From: Deltaproteobacteria bacterium UBA7527
Lineage (GTDB): Bacteria > Desulfobacterota > Syntrophorhabdia > Syntrophorhabdales > Syntrophorhabdaceae
Reading direction: 5' to 3'
DNA length: 22,419 nucleotides
Assembly (NCBI GenBank): GCA_002478225.1
Contig: DLMV01000049.1
Location: 60,251-82,669, forward strand
This document shows, piece after piece, positions 7,756 to 15,027 of this stretch; the stretch's first letter is position 1, and each line of letters opens with the position of its first letter. The notes below the pieces were generated by a model. The model saw only the letters and a program-made list of their open reading frames with translations, did no database searches and was not told where the DNA came from. The position numbers and the translations under genes are program-made.

Positions 7756-9045
7756 TCACAGTCCCCCTTCCTCAATACGTATATATATGCTGCCTCTGCG
7801 TATAAAAGGCAACCTATCGATCGCTGCCGTTGCCTTCTTCAGGTTGCGCTCAACCGCCTCATGGGTAAGCATCACTATGGGGACGTATCCGGTCTCTTTT
7901 CTGCCCTTCTGGGTAACTGCTGAAATGCTGATGTTGTGCTGCGCCAGGATACCAGAGACCTTCGACAATACCCCGGGCCTATCCTGTGCGGTAAATCTCA
8001 TGTAGTAAGGCACCGACGACTCTTCGCCTTTTTTCATCTTTTTACCGCTTGCGTACATCGGTAATTTTACAAAATTATTTTTACCTTTGATCCTGTGAGC
8101 CATGTCTATGATATCGCTCACTACTGCACTGCCCGTCGGCGCGCTGCCGGCGCCCCGCCCGTAGAACAGGTTGGGGCCTACATTGCTCCCGACCACATAT
8201 ACGGCGTTGTAGACGCCATGGACATTGCTCATCGGATGCGTTAAAGGGAGCATCGCCGGTTCAACCCTGGCCTCAATGAGACCGCCCTCATCCTTTGCGA
8301 TTGCGAGGAGCTTGATCCTGTAGCCGAATTCCTTTGCGGAATCTATATCTATCGGTTCGATCCTGGAGATCCCTCCTGCAATGATATCTGCCATCCTGAT
8401 GGGGTAGGAAAAGGCCAGACGCACAAGGATCGAGAGCTTATGGGCTGCATCGATGCCCTCAATATCGAAGGTGGGGTCTTTTTCAGCAAAACCCAACTGC
8501 TGTGCGGCGCGCAGGGCGTCTTTAAAGGAGATCCCCTCATCGGTCATCTTGGTGAGTATATAGTTGCTTGTTCCGTTCAATATGCCGAGCAAATATGTTA
8601 TCCGGTTCCCGATAAGACCGTCCCGTATAGCCCTGACAACTGGAATGCCGCCGCACACGGATGCCTCAAAACCTATCTCGCACTGGTTTTTCTCTGCGAC
8701 CCGGAAAAGCTTGTCGCCCCGTTCGGCCAGGAGTGCCTTATTGGCGGTAACGACCCATTTTTTCTTTTCCAACGCCTGGATGATATAGTCGTAAGCCGGC
8801 CTGATGCCGCCTATCAGCTCCACAACGATATCGACGCGCGGATCGTTCAGGACGTCAAGGGCGTTGCTTGTGATGAGGCCTCCAACGATCCTTTTGCCAT
8901 TTATTTGTCGCGGGTCTGTTTCGGCTACTTTGACAACCCTGATATCAAGCCCTGTTTTTTCTTGTATCAAGGATCTGTGTTCAGTAAGGATCCTGTATGT
9001 TCCGGTGCCTACTGTACCGAGACCTATAATGCCGACGCCGATCAT
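7756..9045 (-). CDS. hom: Homoserine dehydrogenase with C-terminal ACT domain
   Basis: Reduces aspartate semialdehyde to homoserine, the branch-point precursor of threonine and methionine. The 429 residues contain an N-terminal Rossmann motif IGLGTVGTG (GxGxxG at 8-13), the active-site region with Lys103 in TANKALLAERG, the conserved GILNGTSNYILT (154-165) and DIEGIDAAHKL (194-204), and a C-terminal ACT domain (about 347-429; RFTAQDRPGVLSKVSGILAQ) that usually mediates threonine feedback. It is the stand-alone form, not fused to aspartokinase. It overlaps the upstream aminotransferase by ATGA, so the pair is co-translated. Confidence 0.97.
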   Translation of the reverse strand: MIGVGIIGLGTVGTGTYRILTEHRSLIQEKTGLDIRVVKVAETDPRQINGKRIVGGLITSNALDVLNDPRVDIVVELIGGIRPAYDYIIQALEKKKWVVTANKALLAERGDKLFRVAEKNQCEIGFEASVCGGIPVVRAIRDGLIGNRITYLLGILNGTSNYILTKMTDEGISFKDALRAAQQLGFAEKDPTFDIEGIDAAHKLSILVRLAFSYPIRMADIIAGGISRIEPIDIDSAKEFGYRIKLLAIAKDEGGLIEARVEPAMLPLTHPMSNVHGVYNAVYVVGSNVGPNLFYGRGAGSAPTGSAVVSDIIDMAHRIKGKNNFVKLPMYASGKKMKKGEESSVPYYMRFTAQDRPGVLSKVSGILAQHNISISAVTQKGRKETGYVPIVMLTHEAVERNLKKATAAIDRLPFIRRGSIYIRIEEGGL

Positions 9046-10244
9046 TTACTTTTCGAAGAATATAAAAGATTCTTGATCCCCTTCACCGCCTGTTTGATCC
9101 TGTGCTCGTTCTCTATCAGGGCGAACCGTATGTAACCCTCCCCGTACTCACCGAAGCCGATCCCCGGTGAGGTCGCTACCTTTGCCTCCTCAAGGAGAAG
9201 CTTTGAGAACTCCACAGAACCCATAGAGGCAAATTGTTCAGGGATCCTGGCCCAGACAAACATCGTTGCCTTGGGTTTTTCTACCTCCCAGCCATTCCTG
9301 TAAAGCCCTTCGCAGAGGGCATCCCTTCTTGCCTTGTATTTCTCTACGATCTCCTTTACGTCATCGTCTCCCTCGTTGAGGGCTATGATGGATGCTATCT
9401 GGATAGGCTGAAACACACCGTAATCAAAATAGCTCTTGATTCTGCTGAGGGCGTTGATCATTCGTTGATTGCCCACGGCAAAACCAACTCTCCATCCCGG
9501 CATGCTGTAGCTCTTGGAGAGGGAGAAAAATTCAACGCCAACATCCTTGGCGCCTTTTACCTGTAAGAAGCTTGGCGCCTTATATCCGTCGAAGACCAGG
9601 TCGGCGTACGCAAGGTCGTGCACCACCATGAGCCTATGCTCTTCTGCAAATGCAACAACCTTTTCAAAGAAATTTGTCTCTACCACCTCTGTTGTAGGGT
9701 TGTTGGGAAAGCTGATGATGAGCATGCGCGGCTGCGGCCAGGTTGTTTTCACTGCGATGTTCAGCCTTTCGAAAAATTCATCCCTTGGCAGAAGCGGTAT
9801 GGTCCTCAGATCGCCTCCGGCAATGACCACCGAATAAGAGTGGATCGGGTACGCGGGATTAGGGACAATGACCACTTCCCCTTGACTGACAGTTGCGAGT
9901 ACGAGATGGCCGAGCCCTTCCTTGGCCCCCATGGTCACCACGATCTCTGTCTCGGGGTCTACATCGACATCATATTTTTTCTTGTACCAGCTGGCGATGG
10001 CCGCCCTCAGCTTTGTTATCCCCCTTGTAACCGAGTAGCGGTGGTTTCTCGGGTTCCTCGCCGCCTCCACGAGCTTTGCGACAATGTGCTTCGGAGTGGG
10101 GATATCGGGGTTCCCCATGCCGAGGTCAATGATATCCTCACCTTTTTTCCTCGCCTCGATCATCAGGTCCCGCACTATTCCGAAGACGTAGGGCGGCAGC
10201 CTTGATATCCTATAGAAATCGTCCATTTCGATGAACATTACCAT
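9042..10244 (-). CDS. AlaC-type class I/II pyridoxal-phosphate aminotransferase
   Basis: A fold-type I aminotransferase of the AlaC/YfdZ group (alanine- or aspartate-directed; some relatives are annotated as LL-diaminopimelate aminotransferase). Visible motifs are IIDLGMGNPDIPTP near the N-terminus, NPAYPIHSY, SFPNNPTTEV (Asn contact to PLP), DLAYADLVFDG, and the PLP lysine in FFSLSKSYSMPGWRVGF (about Lys244). About 400 residues, normal for the family. The start is uncertain: GTG at 10253 and ATGs at 10244, 10238 and 10226 are in frame. I prefer 10244 because TAGGTG lies five bases before it; the family N-terminus (DDFYRISRLPPYVF) begins just after 10226. It overlaps hom by 4 nt, and this pairing suggests a role near alanine, aspartate or threonine metabolism; the substrate cannot be fixed from sequence. 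Confidence 0.93.
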   Translation of the reverse strand: MVMFIEMDDFYRISRLPPYVFGIVRDLMIEARKKGEDIIDLGMGNPDIPTPKHIVAKLVEAARNPRNHRYSVTRGITKLRAAIASWYKKKYDVDVDPETEIVVTMGAKEGLGHLVLATVSQGEVVIVPNPAYPIHSYSVVIAGGDLRTIPLLPRDEFFERLNIAVKTTWPQPRMLIISFPNNPTTEVVETNFFEKVVAFAEEHRLMVVHDLAYADLVFDGYKAPSFLQVKGAKDVGVEFFSLSKSYSMPGWRVGFAVGNQRMINALSRIKSYFDYGVFQPIQIASIIALNEGDDDVKEIVEKYKARRDALCEGLYRNGWEVEKPKATMFVWARIPEQFASMGSVEFSKLLLEEAKVATSPGIGFGEYGEGYIRFALIENEHRIKQAVKGIKNLLYSSKSK

Positions 10245-10314
10245 ATACGGCACCTACAATCAATACCCTTGCTGCAAAATCATTGCCACAGGAAAGGCAG
10301 TGAACAGCATAAAA

Positions 10315-10340
10315 GCAGCTCATAGTTCATGGCTCATGGC
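10315..10340. repeat. AGCTCATAGTTCATGGCTCATGG repeat upstream of the aminotransferase
   Basis: A further copy of the AGCTCAT repeat family, here in the gap between the adenosine-specific kinase gene and the aminotransferase gene. The rest of that gap shows only a weak promoter candidate for the aminotransferase, which I do not consider reliable. Confidence 0.6.
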
Positions 10341-10449
10341 AAAATCAAGCACGTACGGTTTCATTCTGACGAAGGAAGAACAATCCTAATTCGTTGATTA
10401 AGAGCAGCGGGAGGCCCTTCTCGTTCCCCGTAAGAAGTGTTGGGCAGCA

Positions 10450-10932
10450 CTACAGTTTATATCCGAATTTCCGCAGGAGCTCTTTCCGCGCCTTCTTGTC
10501 CTTTTCCTGTTCTATGCCTTTCGGCTTCGCACCGTCGATAACGCCGAGGATGCCGCTGCCCTGGTCTGTCTCTGCTACGACCACCTGAAGAGGATTGGCT
10601 GTGGCACAGATGATATGGCATACCTCCTGGCAGGTCTTCAGGGCATTTAATACGTTGATGGGAAATCCATCTTTTAAGAATATTACAAAGGTATGGCCGC
10701 AGGAAAGCGAAAAGGATGTTTCGTACGCAAGCTTCATGAGCGTTTCATCATTCCCTTCATACCGTACGAGGCATGGCCCGCTTGCCTCGGAAAAGGCGAT
10801 GCCGAACCTGAGCGACGGAGAGGAGCCTATAAGTATCTCATAAATGTCCTCAATGGTCTTGACGAAATGGGATTGGCCGATAATGATGTTGAGCCCTTCG
10901 GGCACATCAACCTTTACTGTTTTGAATTCCAT
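10450..10932 (-). CDS. Adenosine-specific kinase family protein (PF04008/DUF355)
   Basis: The 160 residues match the small family known mainly from archaea and anaerobic bacteria and named after a Pyrobaculum protein reported to bind adenosine. Recognisable features are IIIGQSHFVKTIEDIYE, the FGIAFSEASGPCLVR segment, the ICATANPLQVVVAET core strand and GVIDGAKPKGIE near the C-terminus. Its cellular job is not established. The start is decided by a near-perfect ribosome site (AAAGGAGG, five bases before ATG 10932); a TTG six codons upstream would place that site inside the gene. It is flanked by repeats and appears to be a single-gene unit. Confidence 0.9.
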   Translation of the reverse strand: MEFKTVKVDVPEGLNIIIGQSHFVKTIEDIYEILIGSSPSLRFGIAFSEASGPCLVRYEGNDETLMKLAYETSFSLSCGHTFVIFLKDGFPINVLNALKTCQEVCHIICATANPLQVVVAETDQGSGILGVIDGAKPKGIEQEKDKKARKELLRKFGYKL

Positions 10933-10936
10933 AGGT

Positions 10937-10945
10937 ACCTCCTTT
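10937..10945 (-). promoter_or_regulatory. Strong Shine-Dalgarno site fixing the start of the adenosine-specific kinase gene
   Basis: On the minus strand AAAGGAGGT precedes ATG 10932 by four to five bases. It is among the strongest ribosome sites in the window and rules against the TTG at 10950. Confidence 0.85.
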
Positions 10946-10949
10946 GACA

Positions 10950-10990
10950 AGCTGAGAGCGTTGAGCTGAGAGCATAGAGCAGCTCATAGT
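10950..10990. repeat. AGCTGAGAGC/AGCTCATAG repeat tract
   Basis: Diverged iterations of GCTGAGAGC(G/A) followed by AGCTCATAGT, related in wording to the AGCTCAT family. It lies directly upstream of the adenosine-specific kinase gene and takes up part of the region where its promoter would be expected. Confidence 0.5.
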
Positions 10991-11040
10991 ATATCGTAAT
11001 TCGTATGTCAAAGCACCAAGTAAGTCCGAATAAGAGCCGT

Positions 11041-11100
11041 AAGGCGTCAGGCGTGAGGCGATTTAACCCCTTACCCCTTACGACTCACGACTTACGGGTT
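11041..11100. repeat. GTAAGGCGTCAGGCG-family repeat, copy 1 (inverted partner at 14030-14075)
   Basis: Positions 11041-11086 equal the reverse complement of 14030-14075 in 45 of 46 bases. The element holds its own imperfect inverted repeat (GTAAGGCGTCAGGCG on the left; rightward CTTACGACTCACGACTTAC). It runs into the end of the radical SAM gene: the last codons (PVSRES) and the TAA stop are spelled by repeat sequence, so the element appears to have landed in, or replaced, the original 3' end of that gene. Confidence 0.85.
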
Positions 11101-12028
11101 TATCACTCTTTGCCTCAAAGGGTTCTTCCTTTTCAAAGTCTGGTATAAAGAGCGGGGCGCTGTCAAGTTCCTGTATGAAGACATTCTCGAAGCCGTTATC
11201 CGATAAAAGCGCAACGAGCCTGTCATATTCACTTTGTCTGATCCTTCTCCGGAGGGGAGGGTAAGCGCGGGCTTCGTGGAGTGGGCAGTATTGCGACATA
11301 AGGCTTATGTACGTGTCGATGCCGAGGGTATCCCTGATCCATCTGATAATGTTCGCTGAACCGGCAAGACCTCCCGGCAGGACGAGGTGGCGTATGAGCA
11401 GGCCTTTCGTTGCAAGCCCGCCGAGCATGGCCAGGTTGCCGACCTGTTTTTTCATCTCCATAATGGAAAGCCGCGCGAAATGCGGGTACTCTTGCCCGAG
11501 CGGCGCATCGGAGAGCTTTGCCGCGATCTTCGGGCTCCAGTATTTGAAATCCGGAAGGTAGACATCCACAAGCCCATCAAGGAGCCTGAGCGTTTCTACA
11601 TTTTCATATGCATTTGTGTTATAGACAAATGGTATGCCTATCCCTCGCCGCTTCGCCTCGCTGATTGCAAGGGCGATAAAAGGGGCGTAAGGAGTGGGGC
11701 TGACAAGATTAATATTGTGACAGCCAGCCTGCTCGAGCTGAAAAAAGATCTCTGTGAGTTCCTTTACCGGGACTCCATTCCCGATAATCCCATGGCTTAT
11801 CTGGTAGTTCTGACAGAAGATGCATCGCAGGTTGCACGAGGAAAAGAATATGTTCCCGGAGCCATTTCTTCCTGAGATCGGCGGTTCTTCTCCATGGTGA
11901 GGTCCGTAGTGTGCAATGAGGATCTCATCCCCTACGCCGCAATACCCGCGCTCGCCATTCAGCCTGTTCACCCGGCATCTGCGCGGGCAGAGCTCGCATC
12001 TTTCCAGAACTCGCAGCAGATCGATCAT
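11078..12028 (-). CDS. Radical SAM protein, PflX-like (COG1313)
   Basis: A 316-residue radical SAM protein related to pyruvate-formate-lyase-activating enzymes, of the uncharacterised PflX-like group. The SAM cluster motif is CNLRCIFC (Cys65, Cys69, Cys72). Four more cysteines lie before it (CELCPRRC at 11-18 and Cys30 in GERGYCGVG), a feature of this group that could bind metal or a second cluster. YLPDFKYW and GLLIRHLVLPG are typical of the barrel. The substrate is unknown. No ribosome site is seen; a TATAAT box ends 8 nt before the ATG, and an in-frame TAA four codons upstream excludes an earlier start, so the message may be leaderless. The last six or so residues are encoded by an extragenic repeat. 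It is transcribed toward the adenosine-specific kinase gene. Confidence 0.9.
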   Translation of the reverse strand: MIDLLRVLERCELCPRRCRVNRLNGERGYCGVGDEILIAHYGPHHGEEPPISGRNGSGNIFFSSCNLRCIFCQNYQISHGIIGNGVPVKELTEIFFQLEQAGCHNINLVSPTPYAPFIALAISEAKRRGIGIPFVYNTNAYENVETLRLLDGLVDVYLPDFKYWSPKIAAKLSDAPLGQEYPHFARLSIMEMKKQVGNLAMLGGLATKGLLIRHLVLPGGLAGSANIIRWIRDTLGIDTYISLMSQYCPLHEARAYPPLRRRIRQSEYDRLVALLSDNGFENVFIQELDSAPLFIPDFEKEEPFEAKSDKPVSRES

Positions 12029-12036
12029 AGGGATAT

Positions 12037-12065
12037 ATTATAATAAGTTTGCGGGGTGATGGAAA
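12037..12065 (-). promoter_or_regulatory. Sigma-70-type promoter of the radical SAM gene, close to the start codon
   Basis: On the minus strand TTTCCA (12065-12060), a 17-nt spacer, then a perfect TATAAT (12042-12037). Transcription would begin near 12030, within about two bases of the ATG at 12028. Spacing and the -10 match are good; the -35 matches consensus at four of six positions. Confidence 0.6.
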
Positions 12066-12084
12066 GGAGTTTAATCCCGGAAAC

Positions 12085-12330
12085 CTGTAAGTCGTCAGGC
12101 GTAAATCGTGAGTGGATTAAAAAGTAGTGCAAAGGGCATGGAGCATAACATGACAACCGTGAGCCATCGCGAGGAGCGTAAGCGACGTGGCGATCCAAAA
12201 ATATAATCTATTGAATGAGATTGCCGCGCTCCGCTCGCAATGACGCTACGCCACGCCCTGCGGGCTCGCAATGACAAAACGCCGAGGGATTTTGCTCCCA
12301 CCTCTTACGCCTAACGCCTTACGACTTACG
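12085..12330. repeat. Nested composite repeat filling the radical SAM-recJ gap
   Basis: The 327-nt gene-free stretch 12029-12355 is mostly repeats. Outer arms of the GTAAGTCGTCAGGCGTAA family lie at about 12086-12103 and, inverted, at 12301-12330. Inside are inverted copies of a second family, with the theme ATTGCGAGGAGCGTAAGCGACGTGGC: about 12163-12195 forward, then 12218-12244 and 12246-12275 reversed, each ending CGCAATGAC. The second family resembles dispersed repeats I have seen in many Desulfobacterota and related genomes. No open frame, tRNA or terminator is recognisable between them. The layout suggests one repeat inserted into another. Confidence 0.75.
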
Positions 12331-12355
12331 AGATTCTTCTTAACCTTTCACCGGT

Positions 12356-14011
12356 TCACAGCAACTGTTTCACGTTCAGGTTGATGAATGTTCCACCGTT
12401 TTCCCGCCTCAGGACAGGAGATGCCACGATTCGTATGTCGCCGGACAGAGGAGCGGCAATCTTTTCCTGCATGTATCCATGCCAGACCACTTTGTTATGA
12501 TCGATGATCTTAACGCGTCCGTTGTTCAATGATGTGATCGAAGATGGCGTCAGCAGGAGGTTTGGCCTCGGATTGCCGATCCCGAAGGGAGAAAGCTGCT
12601 CAATGCATTCCATCAGCTCCTTCGTCAGTTCCTCGAATCCCGCATGGGCATCAATGTGCGCTGCCTTCGTACTGTTCCTTAAAAAACCGCCGAGAGCGTT
12701 GTCAAAGGCGTCCCTGAATGGGACAAGGTTGTCTTCAGAGATGGTTATGCCGCACGCGTACCTGTGCCCTCCAAACTGAATAAGGAGGTCCGACAGCGAT
12801 GATAAGGTGCTGTAAAGATCCACGCCGTCACTGCCTCTGCCGGAGCCTTTCCAGATATCGCCAACATCGGTCATGATAATGGACGGTTTGCCATGCGCCT
12901 CCATTATTTTCTGTGCAACGATCCCGAGAACACCGATATGCCATCCCTTTTTAAACAGGATAATGGAGTTTCTGCCGGCGATGCCATCTTTTTTCAGGAT
13001 GCCCGCGATCTCATCGATCATCCCCTTTTCGATCTGCTGCCTCTTTTTGTTGGCTTCCTGAAGCTTTTTGAGGTGCAGGGCCGAAGCCTTATCGTCTTCA
13101 CAGGTAAGAAGATCAAGGGATATATGGGGGTTTGACACCCTGCCAGGTGCATTTATCCTTGGAACAATGATAAAGTTCAATACGTATTCATCGATATCCC
13201 TGTCGGGTATTATCTTGTTTGCGATGAAAGACCGGTACCATGTCCGCGGTTTTCTTTTCATCATATCCATGCCGTGCTTTACCATGATCCTGTTGTCTTT
13301 TGTAAGGGGAGCCATGTCGCCCACTGTTCCTACCGCCACAATATCCAGCTCCTGCTTCAGGTTTATTGCTTGCTCGAGCAACCCTTCAGTGTGCATGACC
13401 CTGCGCAGCGCCAGAAGAAAGAAAAATGCGACCCCGCAGGCAGCGAGTTCCCTCGTCGGGAACCGGGCATCCTCTCTTTTGGGGTTGATGATGGCAAAGG
13501 CAGGAGGCATTTCGGCCCCCATCTCGTGGTGGTCTATGACGATCGTGTCAATGCCGAGTTCTTCTGCCAGCCTGATCTCCTCGACGTTTGTCGACCCGCA
13601 ATCAAGACAGATAAGCAGGGTTGTGCTTTGTTCCTTAAATGCTTTCAAGGGCTTAGCGTGAAGCCCGTACCCATCTTTGCGCTCAGGTATATAAATGATC
13701 GGCGCTACCCCAAGGTGTCTGAAAAAATTCACCATGAGTGCAAGGGAGGTCACGCCGTCTGCATCGTAATCGCCGTAAAGACATATTGTTTCCCTCTGCC
13801 GTACAGCCTCAACAACTCTCCTGACGGCTTTTCTCATATCAGGCATGAGGAAGGGATCAGAAAGATCTTCGAGCTTCGGATGAAGGAGCGTTGCCGCCTC
13901 TGATGGTCCCGTTATGCCCCTCTCAACAAGGATCCTGGCCATGAGATTGGGGATGCCAAGCTCTTTTTCAATAGATCTTATGGTATCAGAATTATCTTGT
14001 TCGTTATGCAT
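12356..14011 (-). CDS. recJ: Single-stranded-DNA-specific exonuclease RecJ
   Basis: A 5'-to-3' single-strand exonuclease acting in RecF-pathway recombination, mismatch repair and base excision. The 551 residues (E. coli 577) hold the DHH phosphoesterase motifs: DYDADG (81-86), CLDCGS with Asp137, IVIDHHEMG (DHH 160-162), GDMAPL (231-236), then the DHHA1 part with GSGRGSDG (389-396) and GGHRYACG (414-421), followed by a C-terminal OB-like domain. All metal-binding motifs seem intact. The ATG has no clear ribosome site. The gene is bordered by repeats on both sides and shows no overlap with neighbours. Confidence 0.97.
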   Translation of the reverse strand: MHNEQDNSDTIRSIEKELGIPNLMARILVERGITGPSEAATLLHPKLEDLSDPFLMPDMRKAVRRVVEAVRQRETICLYGDYDADGVTSLALMVNFFRHLGVAPIIYIPERKDGYGLHAKPLKAFKEQSTTLLICLDCGSTNVEEIRLAEELGIDTIVIDHHEMGAEMPPAFAIINPKREDARFPTRELAACGVAFFFLLALRRVMHTEGLLEQAINLKQELDIVAVGTVGDMAPLTKDNRIMVKHGMDMMKRKPRTWYRSFIANKIIPDRDIDEYVLNFIIVPRINAPGRVSNPHISLDLLTCEDDKASALHLKKLQEANKKRQQIEKGMIDEIAGILKKDGIAGRNSIILFKKGWHIGVLGIVAQKIMEAHGKPSIIMTDVGDIWKGSGRGSDGVDLYSTLSSLSDLLIQFGGHRYACGITISEDNLVPFRDAFDNALGGFLRNSTKAAHIDAHAGFEELTKELMECIEQLSPFGIGNPRPNLLLTPSSITSLNNGRVKIIDHNKVVWHGYMQEKIAAPLSGDIRIVASPVLRRENGGTFINLNVKQLL

Positions 14012-14029
14012 ATTAAACCCGTAATTCTT

Positions 14030-14075
14030 GAGTCGTAAGGGGTAAGGGGTTAAATCGCCTCACGCCTGATGCCTT
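14030..14075. repeat. GTAAGGCGTCAGGCG-family repeat, copy 2 (inverted)
   Basis: Reverse complement of 11041-11086 with a single mismatch over 46 bases. Together the two copies bracket the radical SAM-recJ block (about 2.9 kb between them) in opposite orientation. This copy lies upstream of recJ, just outside its start codon. Confidence 0.9.
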
Positions 14076-14085
14076 CCGGAATTTT

Positions 14086-14120
14086 ATTCGTGTTTCGATA
14101 TTCGAATTTAGGATTTCAAA
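14086..14120. repeat. Fragment of the AT-rich palindromic repeat (GTTTCGATATTCGAATTTAGGATTT)
   Basis: It matches the right arm of the palindromes at 15828-15948 and 17707-17855 (ATATTCG ... TTTAGGATTT) but has no matching left arm here. It ends next to the pyrD stop codon. Confidence 0.6.
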
Positions 14121-14121
14121 T

Positions 14122-15027
14122 TTATCTTTCATGGGCGGTCCCGATGATATCGTCGATCTTTTTATAGCCGTTCGCGTCCAGGTAATCCGCCACTCCCTTT
14201 ATGATCTTTGGTATCGCATAAGGGTCGACGAATGTCGCTGTGCCGATCTGGATCGCTTTTGCACCGGCCATAAAGAAGGAGACAGCGTCCATGGCATCCA
14301 TGATCCCGCCGACACCGATAATTGGCACCCGCACTGCCTTTGAGCATTCATGGACGGCGCGAAGCGCGATCGGCTTCAGAACAGGGCCTGAGAGTCCCCC
14401 TTTTAAAGGGATGTTCTTTTTCTTCGCGTCAAACCCGGCGGCAGGCATCGTATTGATAAGTGTAAGGCCGTCGGCGCCTGCATCACAGGCCGCACGCGCT
14501 ATATCAACGATATTCCTTACCTCAGGGGTAAGCTTTGCGAAAAGCGGTATTTTTGTCACTGCCTTTACCTTTTTCACTATATCAAATACCATACGGGGTT
14601 CTTTCCCGAAACTTATCCCTCCCGCCTTGATGTTTGGACATGAGAGGTTCATCTCAAGGGCAGCGATCAGCCTATCGGGCTTTATCTTTTCAGCGCAGGC
14701 GATGTACTCATCTTCAGTAAAACCGAAGAAATTCACGATGATGGGGGCCTTTTTCTTCTTAAAAAAAGGAAAGTATACATTGAAAAAACGGTCGACGCCT
14801 ACATTCTGAAGCCCAATGCTGTTGATCATGCCGTGGCGCTCTTCCCATACGCGGGGCGTCGGGTTCCCGTGATGGGGCTTTATCGATAACCCCTTTGTGA
14901 CATAGGCTCCCAGGGTCTCAATGCCCCAGAGCGGTTCTATCTCAATGCCGTACCCAAGGGTTCCCGAGGCATTGAGCACGGGATTGCGCAGTCTTTTCCC
15001 TAATAATTTTATAGAAATATTTCCCAT
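14122..15027 (-). CDS. pyrD: Dihydroorotate dehydrogenase B, catalytic subunit PyrD
   Basis: Oxidises dihydroorotate to orotate in pyrimidine synthesis. The 301-residue FMN barrel is class 1B: NASGTLGYGIE, KGLSIKPHHGNPTPR, the catalytic Cys130 in EMNLSCPN (class 2 enzymes use Ser), and the FMN-phosphate region VGGIMDAMDAVSFFMAGAKAIQ, split here as VGGI and AGAKAIQIGTA. Class 1B enzymes work as a heterotetramer with PyrK and pass electrons to NAD+, which suits an anaerobic or quinone-independent route. The start overlaps the pyrK end by 19 nt, so the subunits are translated together. Confidence 0.97.
   Translation of the reverse strand: MGNISIKLLGKRLRNPVLNASGTLGYGIEIEPLWGIETLGAYVTKGLSIKPHHGNPTPRVWEERHGMINSIGLQNVGVDRFFNVYFPFFKKKKAPIIVNFFGFTEDEYIACAEKIKPDRLIAALEMNLSCPNIKAGGISFGKEPRMVFDIVKKVKAVTKIPLFAKLTPEVRNIVDIARAACDAGADGLTLINTMPAAGFDAKKKNIPLKGGLSGPVLKPIALRAVHECSKAVRVPIIGVGGIMDAMDAVSFFMAGAKAIQIGTATFVDPYAIPKIIKGVADYLDANGYKKIDDIIGTAHER

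Noticed and set aside
7096..7923. Long plus-strand frame of 275 codons
   Set aside because: It lies opposite the well-supported apgM and hom genes, has no recognisable family motif and no ribosome site; a shadow of the coding strand.
8440..9135. Plus-strand frame of 231 codons opposite hom
   Set aside because: Antisense to hom and the aminotransferase, Cys-rich without pattern, and without supporting motifs.
11041..14075. Composite transposon with the 46-bp elements as terminal inverted repeats
   Set aside because: The block holds only a radical SAM gene and recJ, with no transposase, and both copies have further family members nearby; kept only as an inverted-repeat observation.
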